64,000 nucleotides of DNA from Maricurvus nonylphenolicus (GTDB taxonomy: Bacteria > Pseudomonadota > Gammaproteobacteria > Pseudomonadales > Cellvibrionaceae): assembly GCF_042854845.1 (NCBI RefSeq), contig NZ_AP031498.1, positions 3,286,001 through 3,350,000 on the forward strand, given 5' to 3'. Shown here piece by piece: positions 25,287 through 33,764 of this stretch. Position 1 is the stretch's first letter; the number at the start of each line of letters is the position of its first letter. Under the pieces are notes generated by a model. That model made no database searches and was not told the DNA's origin. It saw only the letters and a program-made list of their open reading frames with translations. The translations under genes were made by a program, and so were the position numbers.

Positions 25287-26843
25287 ATGCTGCAACAGCT
25301 TAGAGCCCCATTATTCAAGCGGCTGATACTTTCCCTGCTACTCGCCTTTAGCGTTGTACTCAGTGCACGGCTGTTTGTACGTATCTATTGGGAAATCCCC
25401 CAATACCTTTCCATGGAAATGCAGTCTGACCAGCGCGCAGCTGCCCGGGTTGAAAGCGCCCTGGAATCTCGTATCGGTGAACTGATTACATTGTTTTTAC
25501 CCTCCAGCGCATGGGATGAGATGCATCACTATGCTCTCGAACCCAACCAGGCCTTTATCGATACGTACTACAACACTCAGGATTGGAGCGCGAGTTTTAC
25601 CGACGGTGTTTTTTTACTCAATCTGAAGAAAGACATTCTGTGGCAGTATCAATCCAGCTCATTAAAACAGGCCGCCGATTCAGCAGGCTTAAACCAACAG
25701 GCTATTGAAGCCTTGGCCCGAGCCCAGGCATCAGGCCCCAATGCCCTCTCTCCAGAAAACTTTCCAGCAGGCCTAAGTCAAAGCTTCGAAGCCCCCCTCG
25801 CATTTGTTTCTCTACCGATCTATCCCAACAATTACAATGGTGAGGTCTCAGGATTTATCGTTGCATGGGATTATCTTGACTCAGATACCCGCACTTACCT
25901 GCAAGATATTTTGCAGACAGACTTCACCGTTACTGCCCTCACCGAAGGCGAGCCAATCCCACCTGACCTGTTTGCCGATTTAAAGCGCAACAATCAGGAT
26001 CGAATTCGCTGGAGCATTGATGACCATAAAGGTGAACCCGCCTTCGTGGCAGAACTGCACCTGGCCGAGCGTCGCTTTAATGACAACCTGATAAATCTCA
26101 CCACCGTTATCGAAGCTGTTGTTGCCCTGATTACCTTTGCCTTGCTTGCCCAGACACTAACGCGCTATATCATTTCGCCAATCCGAACCCTGCGCAACAA
26201 TATGGAAACGATTCATCAAACCCGCGATTACAGCGCCCGCATAAACAGCCATCGCAGTGATGAGTTTGGTGAACTTAGCCGGGAGTACGACGCTTTACTG
26301 GAACATATTCAGCACCAGGAAAGCGCGTTGCGTGCCTCCAACAATGAACTGTTGCAACTCTCCAATATGGATGCCTTAACCGGCATTGCCAATCGTCGTG
26401 CTTTTGATAGCTTTTTGCAAAACAGCCAGGACCTGCTGCCTGTGTCATTGTTGTTGATGGATATCGATCACTTTAAACAATATAACGACCACTACGGCCA
26501 CCAGGCAGGCGATAACGCCCTGCAAGCGGTCGCCACCGCCCTGCATCGCAACAGCCATTCATCGACCGACTTGGTTGCCCGTTATGGCGGTGAAGAATTT
26601 GCCATTGTGCTGACCGGCACGCCACAACGACAAGCGCGCCAAGTGGCCGAAAGAGTCTTAAATGCGGTAAGAAAACTGGGAATCGAACACGCATTATCGA
26701 ATCATAAATGCGTGACACTGAGTATCGGTATCGCTACCGCGGAGAGCAATTTCTCCGCAGAGGAATTAATAAAGCAGGCAGACGACGCGCTCTATGACGC
26801 GAAAGACCAGGGGCGAAATCGGGTATGCGTGTTAGCGAGCTAA
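25287..26843 (+). CDS. membrane diguanylate cyclase with CHASE4-like sensor
   Basis: 518 residues. An N-terminal membrane helix (about 12-30) precedes a periplasmic CHASE4-like domain (about 45-255; LITLFLPSSAWDEMHHYALE) and a second membrane helix (about 270-290). A HAMP-like segment (about 290-345) and a GGDEF domain follow, with DALTGIANRRAF near residue 360 and the active-site GGEEF at 434-438. It makes cyclic di-GMP from two GTP. The RxxD inhibitory site five residues before GGEEF is not conserved (SSTD). The signal is unknown. Its 3' end overlaps the convergent DUF4892 gene by 12 bases. Confidence 0.92.
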   Translation: MLQQLRAPLFKRLILSLLLAFSVVLSARLFVRIYWEIPQYLSMEMQSDQRAAARVESALESRIGELITLFLPSSAWDEMHHYALEPNQAFIDTYYNTQDWSASFTDGVFLLNLKKDILWQYQSSSLKQAADSAGLNQQAIEALARAQASGPNALSPENFPAGLSQSFEAPLAFVSLPIYPNNYNGEVSGFIVAWDYLDSDTRTYLQDILQTDFTVTALTEGEPIPPDLFADLKRNNQDRIRWSIDDHKGEPAFVAELHLAERRFNDNLINLTTVIEAVVALITFALLAQTLTRYIISPIRTLRNNMETIHQTRDYSARINSHRSDEFGELSREYDALLEHIQHQESALRASNNELLQLSNMDALTGIANRRAFDSFLQNSQDLLPVSLLLMDIDHFKQYNDHYGHQAGDNALQAVATALHRNSHSSTDLVARYGGEEFAIVLTGTPQRQARQVAERVLNAVRKLGIEHALSNHKCVTLSIGIATAESNFSAEELIKQADDALYDAKDQGRNRVCVLAS

Positions 26844-27740
26844 CACCACCTCAACACGATTCAGACCTGTGCGTTTACTACTCGGCGCCAGGCCTCCAAC
26901 ACCATGCACCGTCAAACGCTCAGCTTTGATGCCTTGCGCAACCAACTGATCTTTAACCGCCTGGGCATAACGCTGTGAATCCTGTTGCTGCTGCTCGAAC
27001 GAACCCACCCCATAGTCGTGCCCCACCAAATGTACCTTGGCGCGCGGGCGTTGACGTAACGCATCAACAAGACTCTGCAGTTGCGCCTCAGGAATCACAA
27101 CGCCATTAGCATTAACTCTAAGCCCAGGAATCGTATAAGCTCTACCCGCGATGATAGATTCAATAATCGTCTTAGGGTTCGCTGCAACAGCCTCCGCTTC
27201 AGCAACGGCTATTTGATCAATCTGGGTATAGCTACGGCGATTGCCGCGAGTCACACTGTAAAGCGCCACATAGACAGGCCCTTTACCATCGCGCATTAAC
27301 TCAAAAGCGGCATACCACTGATGCTGATCCAGGCCATAGAGCTGCTTAATACCAAAACGATTATTTGCCCAGCTGTTACTGCTGCCACAATCGCGGGCGT
27401 GACAATAAAATAATTCCCGTGCACCTTGGTTAACCAACTGCTCGCGGTAGAAACCAAACACCTCTTCGGCAGAAAAACCGCGCTCCAATTCCAACGTCTT
27501 TCTGGATAACTCGCCACTTAAACGCTGTTCACGCTCCGCCAGCCATTGATTGTTGGCCTTTTTTAAAGCCCCCAGGGTCAAGCGGTAATCATCGGTACTG
27601 GTCGATGACTCAAACATGATACGGGCTTGAGGAAAATCACTTAATGATTGTGCGGCCTGCACCTGAAATGCCAACAATGCCAGCAAACCCGCCGAAACAA
27701 CTCTGCAAGCCATCCCCTTAACCCCTATCCTTTTAAGCAT
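26832..27740 (-). CDS. DUF4892 protein with OmpA-like C-terminus
   Basis: 302 residues with a signal peptide (about 1-29, ending QVQA). The DUF4892 block includes LFYCHARDCGSSNSWANNRF, YGLDQHQWYAAFEL and SVTRGNRRSYTQID. The C-terminal part (about 200-302) resembles an OmpA peptidoglycan-associated domain with AKVHLVGHDYGVG and GLNRVEVVLAR. It is probably periplasmic or outer-membrane-associated. The function of the DUF4892 family is unknown. AAGG precedes the ATG; it follows the alpha/beta hydrolase gene by 12 bases, so the two probably form an operon. Confidence 0.85.
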   Translation of the reverse strand: MLKRIGVKGMACRVVSAGLLALLAFQVQAAQSLSDFPQARIMFESSTSTDDYRLTLGALKKANNQWLAEREQRLSGELSRKTLELERGFSAEEVFGFYREQLVNQGARELFYCHARDCGSSNSWANNRFGIKQLYGLDQHQWYAAFELMRDGKGPVYVALYSVTRGNRRSYTQIDQIAVAEAEAVAANPKTIIESIIAGRAYTIPGLRVNANGVVIPEAQLQSLVDALRQRPRAKVHLVGHDYGVGSFEQQQQDSQRYAQAVKDQLVAQGIKAERLTVHGVGGLAPSSKRTGLNRVEVVLAR

Positions 27741-27752
27741 ATGACCTTATCC

Positions 27753-28619
27753 TTATTTTCCCTCGGTGAATAACGGTGTGAACACGTCTGCGATTTTCAA
27801 TGCCTGCTCTTCCATATGCAAATGGTGACCACCCGGCAGCACTGTTACCTGAATATTATTGAACTGGGCAATATCTTCCTGGTAATCCGCAAAGGCGGTA
27901 GTGAGCCCTTCTTTGGCAATAATCAAACGTACCGGAGCCGTTATACGTTTTACAAAGGCTTCAATATGCGTTTCCGTTAACTTAAACGCCGAAGCAGTGC
28001 GCAGATGCGGACTACTGCTCCAGGTATAACCACCCTCTACGGGTTTTACACCACGTGCCAGCAACGCATCGGCAGACTCGGAACTGTAACGCCATTTACT
28101 ATTGAGCAATGCGGTTTTCATTTGCTCGACGGAATCGTAAACCTTGAACCTGACCTTCTTGGGGTTTTGGTTATCCTCGATGGATTGCGCCAACTGTGCG
28201 GGAGCATCGGATGCTTGTACCGCTGGCGGCCACAGGCCATCGATCAAACCCACTGCCAGAATACGCTCAGGAAAGGTGCCCGCCGTCAATGTAGTCATAA
28301 TGGCACCGCGGGAATGCCCCATAACATTAAACTGCTGCCAACCCATCTGGTCGGCAACCGCATAGATCTCACTGATATCATCGAGAATATTGTAGGGGCG
28401 AATACCGGGGCGATGATCAGAGCGACCATGGCCCGCCATATCCAAGGCTATCACATGACAACCTTCCAGCCTCGGCGCCAGACGATAAAAGCTGGCGGCA
28501 TTGTCCAACCAACCATGCAATGCCAATACAGGTGCACCACCGGGCTCACCCCACTCCAGCGCATGGAAGGTCATCTCGTTGTAGGTAAATGTCCGCTCTT
28601 TCGGCGTAGCTAACGCCAT
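27753..28619 (-). CDS. alpha/beta-fold hydrolase
   Basis: 288 residues. The nucleophile elbow is GHSRG (Ser at about residue 104), preceded by the ALDMAGHGRSDHRPG region. A C-terminal histidine is in LPGGHHLHME near residue 273. These place it in the large alpha/beta hydrolase family of esterases and related enzymes. The substrate cannot be inferred. ATG at 28619 is chosen with GAGAGG eight bases before it; the GTG at 28625 is less likely. It lies downstream of sixA by 13 bases on the same strand. Confidence 0.88.
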   Translation of the reverse strand: MALATPKERTFTYNEMTFHALEWGEPGGAPVLALHGWLDNAASFYRLAPRLEGCHVIALDMAGHGRSDHRPGIRPYNILDDISEIYAVADQMGWQQFNVMGHSRGAIMTTLTAGTFPERILAVGLIDGLWPPAVQASDAPAQLAQSIEDNQNPKKVRFKVYDSVEQMKTALLNSKWRYSSESADALLARGVKPVEGGYTWSSSPHLRTASAFKLTETHIEAFVKRITAPVRLIIAKEGLTTAFADYQEDIAQFNNIQVTVLPGGHHLHMEEQALKIADVFTPLFTEGK

Positions 28620-28632
28620 AAACACCTCTCTT

Positions 28633-29085
28633 TCAGGGCTGTTTTAGCCACAGTAATTCTCCGCAGTCCGCAGCAACCACCTCGGTCTCAAGCGCTGCCA
28701 GCGCACTGGTGCCCATCACTTCCCGACCCGGCTCCAAGCCCGCCAGCCAATTAACAAAACGCCCTACCAAAGGCTGATGACTGACAATTAGCGGAGTTTC
28801 ACCCTCAAGGCGCTCCACCAGTCCTGCCATGTTTTCCAGGGAGTGCTCGGGGGTGATATTGGCTGCCGTTTGTACTGGCAAGCCGAGGATTTCAGCAGCG
28901 ATTTCTGCCGTTTGCTGAGCTCGATCATAGGGGCTGGCGTGAATAACCGTCACCTCCCCCAAAGCCTCCTTGGCTGATTGCAGAATCGCACGGGTTTCTG
29001 CCTGACCGCGAGGGGTTAGTTGCCGATCGGCATCACTGCCCATACTGAAGGCGGCTTCGCCGTGACGCAAGATAAACAGCTTCAT
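28633..29085 (-). CDS. sixA: phosphohistidine phosphatase SixA
   Basis: 150 residues of the histidine phosphatase superfamily. The catalytic RHG motif is in MKLFILRHGEAAF; further family residues are ASPYDRAQQTAEI and the second histidine in IVSHQPLVGRFVNWLAGL. SixA removes phosphate from histidine in phosphotransfer proteins, in particular the nitrogen PTS. The ATG at 29085 has GGGGAG seven bases upstream; the TTG at 29100 is rejected. It is clustered with DUF4389 and gpsA, a common arrangement in pseudomonads and relatives. Confidence 0.9.
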   Translation of the reverse strand: MKLFILRHGEAAFSMGSDADRQLTPRGQAETRAILQSAKEALGEVTVIHASPYDRAQQTAEIAAEILGLPVQTAANITPEHSLENMAGLVERLEGETPLIVSHQPLVGRFVNWLAGLEPGREVMGTSALAALETEVVAADCGELLWLKQP

Positions 29086-29126
29086 TGGTCTACTCCCCAA
29101 TTGCCCTGCACTTCGCTAACGGATAC

Positions 29127-29429
29127 CTATGATTCAGTGTAGTCGGTTGCTACTGGAGCCTCAGGCCAATCACTAAAGGGGAACGGCTTTTCATCGCTGT
29201 TATAGCTGAGAAATTGCAGGCTTTGGTAGATAAAAGTCGATAAACCATGGCCGAAGTCACGCAACTTGCGATTATCCTTGCCGGTAATTAGAGAGAAGAC
29301 AAACTGCAGGGCGACGACAAACCACATCACCAAAACAGCCAATTGCAGTAAACCAGCGAATAACAGCATAAACACCAAGCGCAGCCAGTGTTTGCTCGAT
29401 AACAGATTGGATTTTATTTGTTCATCCAT
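29127..29429 (-). CDS. DUF4389 membrane protein
   Basis: 100 residues with one long hydrophobic segment (about 17-45: LVFMLLFAGLLQLAVLVMWF) and the family sequence QFVFSLITGKDNRKLRDFGH, LSTFIYQSLQFLSYNSDEKP then FPFSDWP. This is a small inner-membrane protein of unknown function. It sits between sixA and gpsA, as it does in many Pseudomonas-like genomes. Confidence 0.88.
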   Translation of the reverse strand: MDEQIKSNLLSSKHWLRLVFMLLFAGLLQLAVLVMWFVVALQFVFSLITGKDNRKLRDFGHGLSTFIYQSLQFLSYNSDEKPFPFSDWPEAPVATDYTES

Positions 29430-29485
29430 GGTGGCGTCCCTGTATAGTCTGTGAAGTAAAGGTTTTCGTAGATATTATGTAGACA

Positions 29486-30505
29486 TCAGTTCTTGGTCTG
29501 AAATTCCACATCGGTATTCTGTTCACCCATCATCAGCTTGCGGGCAATATGCTCAACACCCACCCCTTCAAACAAAACCGCATGTAAGCCGGTGACCAGT
29601 GGCATATAAACACCCAGTTCTTCGGCTTTTTGTTTGACGATGTGTACGGTATTCACACCTTCGGCAACCTGACCAATCTCTTCTACGGCCTGCTCCAGGG
29701 TTTTGCCCTGGCCTACCGCAAAACCAACACGGTAGTTACGGCTCAGATCCGAAGTACAAGTAAGGATTAAATCGCCCACACCGGCCAAGCCCAGGAATGT
29801 CATGGCATCAGCGCCCATATGGGAGGCAAAACGTCCCATCTCCGCCAAACTGCGGGTTAGCAACATGGCTTGGGTGTTATGCCCTGTACCCCATGCGGCG
29901 GCCATACCACAGACAATGGCATAGATATTTTTCAGTGCCCCGCCCAACTCGACGCCGTAACGATCGTGGTTACTGTAGACCCGGAAACTGTCGGAACAGA
30001 GAATGTTCTGAATACACTCGATAACCTGCTCATCATCACTGGCAATAACCGATGCGGTTTGCTGCTGCTGAACAATCTCTTTGGCAAAGTTGGGGCCGCT
30101 GAGGACACCTATATGCACATCATCCAGTTCCTGTTCCAGTATTTGGCTCATCAGGGTAAAGCTTTCCGGCTCGATCCCCTTGGTAGTGCTTACCACAATG
30201 CTGTCGGCCTTCAGCAACGGAGCGACCTTGCGGGTTACATCGCGGAAAGACTTGCTGGGTACGGAAATAAACACAACATCACTGGACTCAACAGCGGCTT
30301 GCAGATCGGCTGTGGCTATCAGGTTGTCATTAAGCTTATAGCCAGGCAGATATTCGGGGTTTTCACGAATGTCCTGGCAGCGTGCTGCACGCTCGGCATC
30401 GCGCATCCACAAGTAGGTTTTGTGGCCATTAACGGCGATGATATTGGCGATTGCGGTACCGAAACTACCACCACCCAGTACGGCAATCGTTAACTGATCT
30501 GTCAT
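29486..30505 (-). CDS. gpsA: glycerol-3-phosphate dehydrogenase [NAD(P)+]
   Basis: 339 residues. The N-terminal Rossmann fold is IAVLGGGSFGTAIANIIAVN; GPNFAKEI and the catalytic lysine in LGGALKNIYAIVCG follow. It reduces dihydroxyacetone phosphate to sn-glycerol 3-phosphate for phospholipid synthesis. ATG at 30505 is preferred over the upstream TTG at 30529 since it puts the Rossmann motif at the normal distance from the N-terminus. A terminator separates it from htpG. Confidence 0.96.
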   Translation of the reverse strand: MTDQLTIAVLGGGSFGTAIANIIAVNGHKTYLWMRDAERAARCQDIRENPEYLPGYKLNDNLIATADLQAAVESSDVVFISVPSKSFRDVTRKVAPLLKADSIVVSTTKGIEPESFTLMSQILEQELDDVHIGVLSGPNFAKEIVQQQQTASVIASDDEQVIECIQNILCSDSFRVYSNHDRYGVELGGALKNIYAIVCGMAAAWGTGHNTQAMLLTRSLAEMGRFASHMGADAMTFLGLAGVGDLILTCTSDLSRNYRVGFAVGQGKTLEQAVEEIGQVAEGVNTVHIVKQKAEELGVYMPLVTGLHAVLFEGVGVEHIARKLMMGEQNTDVEFQTKN

Positions 30506-30607
30506 AGGATTCTTATTATCTACTCTCAAGCTATCATTATAGGGAATTGGTTCTTTAATACCAAAACCTAATACCTATAAGGCCCAATAAACAAAAGGCC
30601 CCCATAC

Positions 30608-30636
30608 AAAAAAGCCAGGGTAACCCCTGGCCTTTT
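30608..30636 (-). terminator. rho-independent terminator of htpG
   Basis: GCCAGGG and CCCTGGC arms flanked by A and T runs lie 23 bases after the htpG stop. The A-run before the hairpin on the plus strand gives a T-run on the transcript. Confidence 0.85.
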
Positions 30637-30658
30637 GCGTTTTTATGTCGACAGCAAA

Positions 30659-32569
30659 TTAATGGCTTAATTCCAACAACAGCTTGTTGAGTCGAGCAAC
30701 GTAGGCAGCTGGATCATCCAGCTGACCACCTTCTGCCAGGCTGGCCTGGTCAAACAGGATTTCAACCAGATCCTTAAAGCGATCTTCATCACTTTCCTGA
30801 TCCAGTTTTTGCACCAGCGGGTGCTCTGGGTTCATTTCGAACACAGGCTTGGATTCTGGCAGAGCCTGACCGGCCTGCTCCAGAATACGGCGCATTTGCG
30901 CACCCATATCGTGCTCACCCACCACAATGCAGGCCGGAGAGTCGGTCAAACGATTGGTAACACGTACCTCTTCGACCTTATCTTCCAGGCTGTCTTTAAC
31001 ACGCTTAACCAGATCTTCGTGCTGTTTGGCAGATTCTTCCTGAGCCTTCTTATCCTCTTCGGTATCCAGCTCACCCAGATCCAGGGCGCCTTTACCAACA
31101 TCCTGGAACTGCTTGCCACCGAACTCCATCAGGTGACCCATCAGCCACTCGTCCACACGGTCGCTTAACAACAGAACTTCAATGCCCTTCTTGCGGAATA
31201 CTTCCAGGTGCGGGCTGCTCTTGGCGGTGTTGTGGTTTTCGGCGCAGATGTAGTAGATCTTTTCCTGACCTTCCTGCATACGCTCGATATAGCCTTCCAG
31301 GGTTTGATCCTGCTCTGCACCAGAACCGTTGGTAGAGGCAAAACGTAAGAGCTTGCCGATCTTTTCCTTGTTAGCGAAATCTTCGGCAGGGCCTTCTTTC
31401 AGCACCTGACCAAACTCTTTCCAGAACTCGGTGTATTTCTCGGCATCATTTTTCGCCAGCTTGTCGAGCATATCCAGCACGCGCTTGGTCAGCGCACTGC
31501 GCATAGCATCGATATTAGGATCCTTCTGCAGGATCTCACGGGATACGTTCAGAGACAGGTCATTGGAATCCACCACACCTTTGATAAAGCGCAGGTACAA
31601 CGGCAGGAACTGCTCGGCGTCATCCATGATAAAGGTACGTTGCACGTACAACTTCAAGCCGCGAGAGGCTTCGCGGTTATACATATCGAACGGTGCTTTA
31701 GCGGGCAGGTACAGCAGACTGGTGTAATCCAGCTTACCTTCCACACGGTTGTGGCTCCACTTCATTGGTTCGGTAAAGTCGTGGGAGATATGTTTGTAGA
31801 ATTCTTTATATTCGTCTTCGCTCACTTCGCTGCGTGAACGGGTCCACAGTGCGGTGGCGGTGTTGATGGTTTCATCTTCCGGCTCTGCAGGCTGCTCTTC
31901 ACCCTCAGCGGCTGGCATAGGCTCCTTGGTCATCACAACCGGCAGGGAGATATGGTCAGAGTACTTCTTGATCACGCTGCGCAGACGCCAGCCATCGGCA
32001 AATTCTGCACCATCGTCTTTCAGGTGCAATACGATTTGCGTACCGCGAGAGGCTTTCTCAACAGTCTCGACGGTGAATTCTGCTTCACCAGTACAGGACC
32101 AATGCACGCCCTGCTCTGTACTTGCACCGGCACGACGGGTAAATACGTCAACCTTGTCAGCAACAATAAAGGCAGAGTAGAAACCCACACCAAACTGACC
32201 GATCAGCTGGGAATCTTTTTTGTCATCGCCGGACAAGTTAGACAAGAACTGAGCAGTACCGGACTTGGCAATAGTCCCCAAGTGCTCAACCACCTCATCG
32301 CGGGACATACCAATACCGTTATCGGTAATGGTGACCGTCTTGGCCTCTTTATCGAAGTCTACACGGATGTTTAATTCCGCATCATCTTCATACAGGCTGC
32401 TGTCAGACAGAGCCTCAAAGCGCAGTTTATCGGCGGCATCGGAGGCGTTGGAAATCAACTCGCGCAGAAAAATCTCCTTGTTGGAGTACAGCGAGTGAAT
32501 CATCAGGTGCAGCAGCTGCTTGGCTTCGGTCTGGAAACCACGTGTCTCTTTATGGGCTTCAACGGTCAT
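30659..32569 (-). CDS. htpG: molecular chaperone HtpG (Hsp90)
   Basis: 636 residues, the usual bacterial Hsp90 length. The N-terminal ATPase domain starts ETRGFQTEAKQLLHLMIHSL, with YSNKEIFLRELISNASDAAD, DNGIGMSRDEV and IGQFGVGFYSAFIV. The middle domain has FDMYNREASRGLKLYVQRTF, and the C-terminal dimerisation part follows. It helps folding of client proteins under stress. A clear sigma-32 promoter lies upstream, showing heat-shock control. GAAGGAG lies before the ATG. Confidence 0.98.
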   Translation of the reverse strand: MTVEAHKETRGFQTEAKQLLHLMIHSLYSNKEIFLRELISNASDAADKLRFEALSDSSLYEDDAELNIRVDFDKEAKTVTITDNGIGMSRDEVVEHLGTIAKSGTAQFLSNLSGDDKKDSQLIGQFGVGFYSAFIVADKVDVFTRRAGASTEQGVHWSCTGEAEFTVETVEKASRGTQIVLHLKDDGAEFADGWRLRSVIKKYSDHISLPVVMTKEPMPAAEGEEQPAEPEDETINTATALWTRSRSEVSEDEYKEFYKHISHDFTEPMKWSHNRVEGKLDYTSLLYLPAKAPFDMYNREASRGLKLYVQRTFIMDDAEQFLPLYLRFIKGVVDSNDLSLNVSREILQKDPNIDAMRSALTKRVLDMLDKLAKNDAEKYTEFWKEFGQVLKEGPAEDFANKEKIGKLLRFASTNGSGAEQDQTLEGYIERMQEGQEKIYYICAENHNTAKSSPHLEVFRKKGIEVLLLSDRVDEWLMGHLMEFGGKQFQDVGKGALDLGELDTEEDKKAQEESAKQHEDLVKRVKDSLEDKVEEVRVTNRLTDSPACIVVGEHDMGAQMRRILEQAGQALPESKPVFEMNPEHPLVQKLDQESDEDRFKDLVEILFDQASLAEGGQLDDPAAYVARLNKLLLELSH

Positions 32570-32653
32570 CGTTGTGAAAACTCCTTCAGCAACATGTTTA
32601 CTTTTTATACAAGCCGATCATGAATACCGGCAAATTCTGTCGTTGAAGCAGAA

Positions 32654-32680
32654 ATGGGGACGGCCATAGGCCTTTTCAAG
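32654..32680 (-). promoter_or_regulatory. sigma-32 (heat-shock) promoter of htpG
   Basis: On the minus strand, CTTGAAA (complement of 32674-32680) and CCCCAT (complement of 32654-32659) are separated by 14 bases. This matches the RpoH consensus and spacing. The start of transcription would be about 75-80 bases before the htpG ATG. Confidence 0.8.
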
Positions 32681-32709
32681 CCCTTTAAATTGAAGGACTC
32701 ACAAGAAAG

Positions 32710-33225
32710 CTAAAAGCCATGAAATGGCGAGAATAGATGACCAAGATTTAAACAGCCCAGAGACTGACCCTGATAGGTAAAACAGGCCCGGCTATGCTGT
32801 CGTAACCTGGGTGGCAGTGCCTGTAGATCGAGAGCCTGCTCGGCTGAGATACCAACCAAAGTGGGCGGCCGCGTCACAGCGAGTGCCCCCAGCCCCATTC
32901 CCTGGCTATCTCCCCCACCCTGTAATTCATAAGCCACAATAGCCAGACCGGAAACCTCTGACGCCAAAGACGATTTACTCGAAACAAAATCCTGTAGTAG
33001 TTGTACGGCTTCCAGTAAGGGAATTAATTGCCCCTGCCAATGAATACACCTGTTGCAATAGTCTGGCGCTCCAGGCACCTGAATCAGCTCGTAATCAGTC
33101 TCCAGATACTTGAGTTCGTAGCGGCCTACCGCAACACAAAGATGCTGAGACAGATGAAGTAACCAGGCTTCTCCAAGCTGCTCTACGGAGGTTTGCGGCA
33201 GCACGGCACTCTGAGCTTGGGACAT
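32710..33225 (-). CDS. CheW-like protein of the Pil-Chp cluster
   Basis: 171 residues with a weakly conserved CheW-like domain; YCNRCIHWQGQLIPLLEAVQ resembles the CheW core 'W.G..lPl..l' segment. CheW domains couple receptors to CheA kinases. The start shares one base with the stop of the preceding gene (TAATG), so it is translated in coupling. It is the last gene of the operon. It may correspond to ChpC or be an extra adaptor; sequence alone does not decide. Confidence 0.7.
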   Translation of the reverse strand: MSQAQSAVLPQTSVEQLGEAWLLHLSQHLCVAVGRYELKYLETDYELIQVPGAPDYCNRCIHWQGQLIPLLEAVQLLQDFVSSKSSLASEVSGLAIVAYELQGGGDSQGMGLGALAVTRPPTLVGISAEQALDLQALPPRLRQHSRACFTYQGQSLGCLNLGHLFSPFHGF

Positions 33226-33764
33226 TAGCCTCCTCCAAACAGTGAAGGCTGCTGGGTTAATCGTGATGCCGAGGGTATTAGTTGATGCGCAGCATCGATT
33301 TCGGCAGCCCCAATCCCGATGAGATAGCGATAAACATCTGCAGGGAATACCAGCCCCACGGCTTGCTGTTTATTAATCCAAACATGTGAAACCAAGCCAT
33401 CGGCCGTACACATTACCTGCGGCAAACGCAGTAGCTCAATATCTTTACTAGGCAGAATCGTCAGATCGAAACATACAAGTCCGAAGGTGTGACCTTCTAC
33501 CCGCATCTGCAGGATACCCGCCTGTTTATTGCCTTCCCCGTAATCCAGCGTTCTTAGTAAGCGCCATTGATCATCAAGCTGATATACCGGGTGACGGCCC
33601 TGCGGCTGATACACATAACCCACCGCTCGGTCCTGCGAGTTACTGTGTCCCTCGGTAACTTCAAGCGCCGACAGGGTTTCCAAACTAAAATGCCGATCTA
33701 GCGGCAACAATAAGCGACGCTGGTTAAGACGAATATGAACCAGGGATTCACCGCACTCGATCAT
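33225..33764 (-). CDS. CheW-like protein of the Pil-Chp cluster
   Basis: 179 residues, CheW-like: PQGRHPVYQLDDQWRLL and AGILQMRVEGHTFGLVCFDL fit two halves of the beta-barrel fold, though the conservation is low. It overlaps the ChpA stop by one base (TAATG) and the next gene likewise, so all three are translated together. A coupling role in the ChpA/PilJ signalling complex is inferred from position. Confidence 0.65.
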   Translation of the reverse strand: MIECGESLVHIRLNQRRLLLPLDRHFSLETLSALEVTEGHSNSQDRAVGYVYQPQGRHPVYQLDDQWRLLRTLDYGEGNKQAGILQMRVEGHTFGLVCFDLTILPSKDIELLRLPQVMCTADGLVSHVWINKQQAVGLVFPADVYRYLIGIGAAEIDAAHQLIPSASRLTQQPSLFGGG

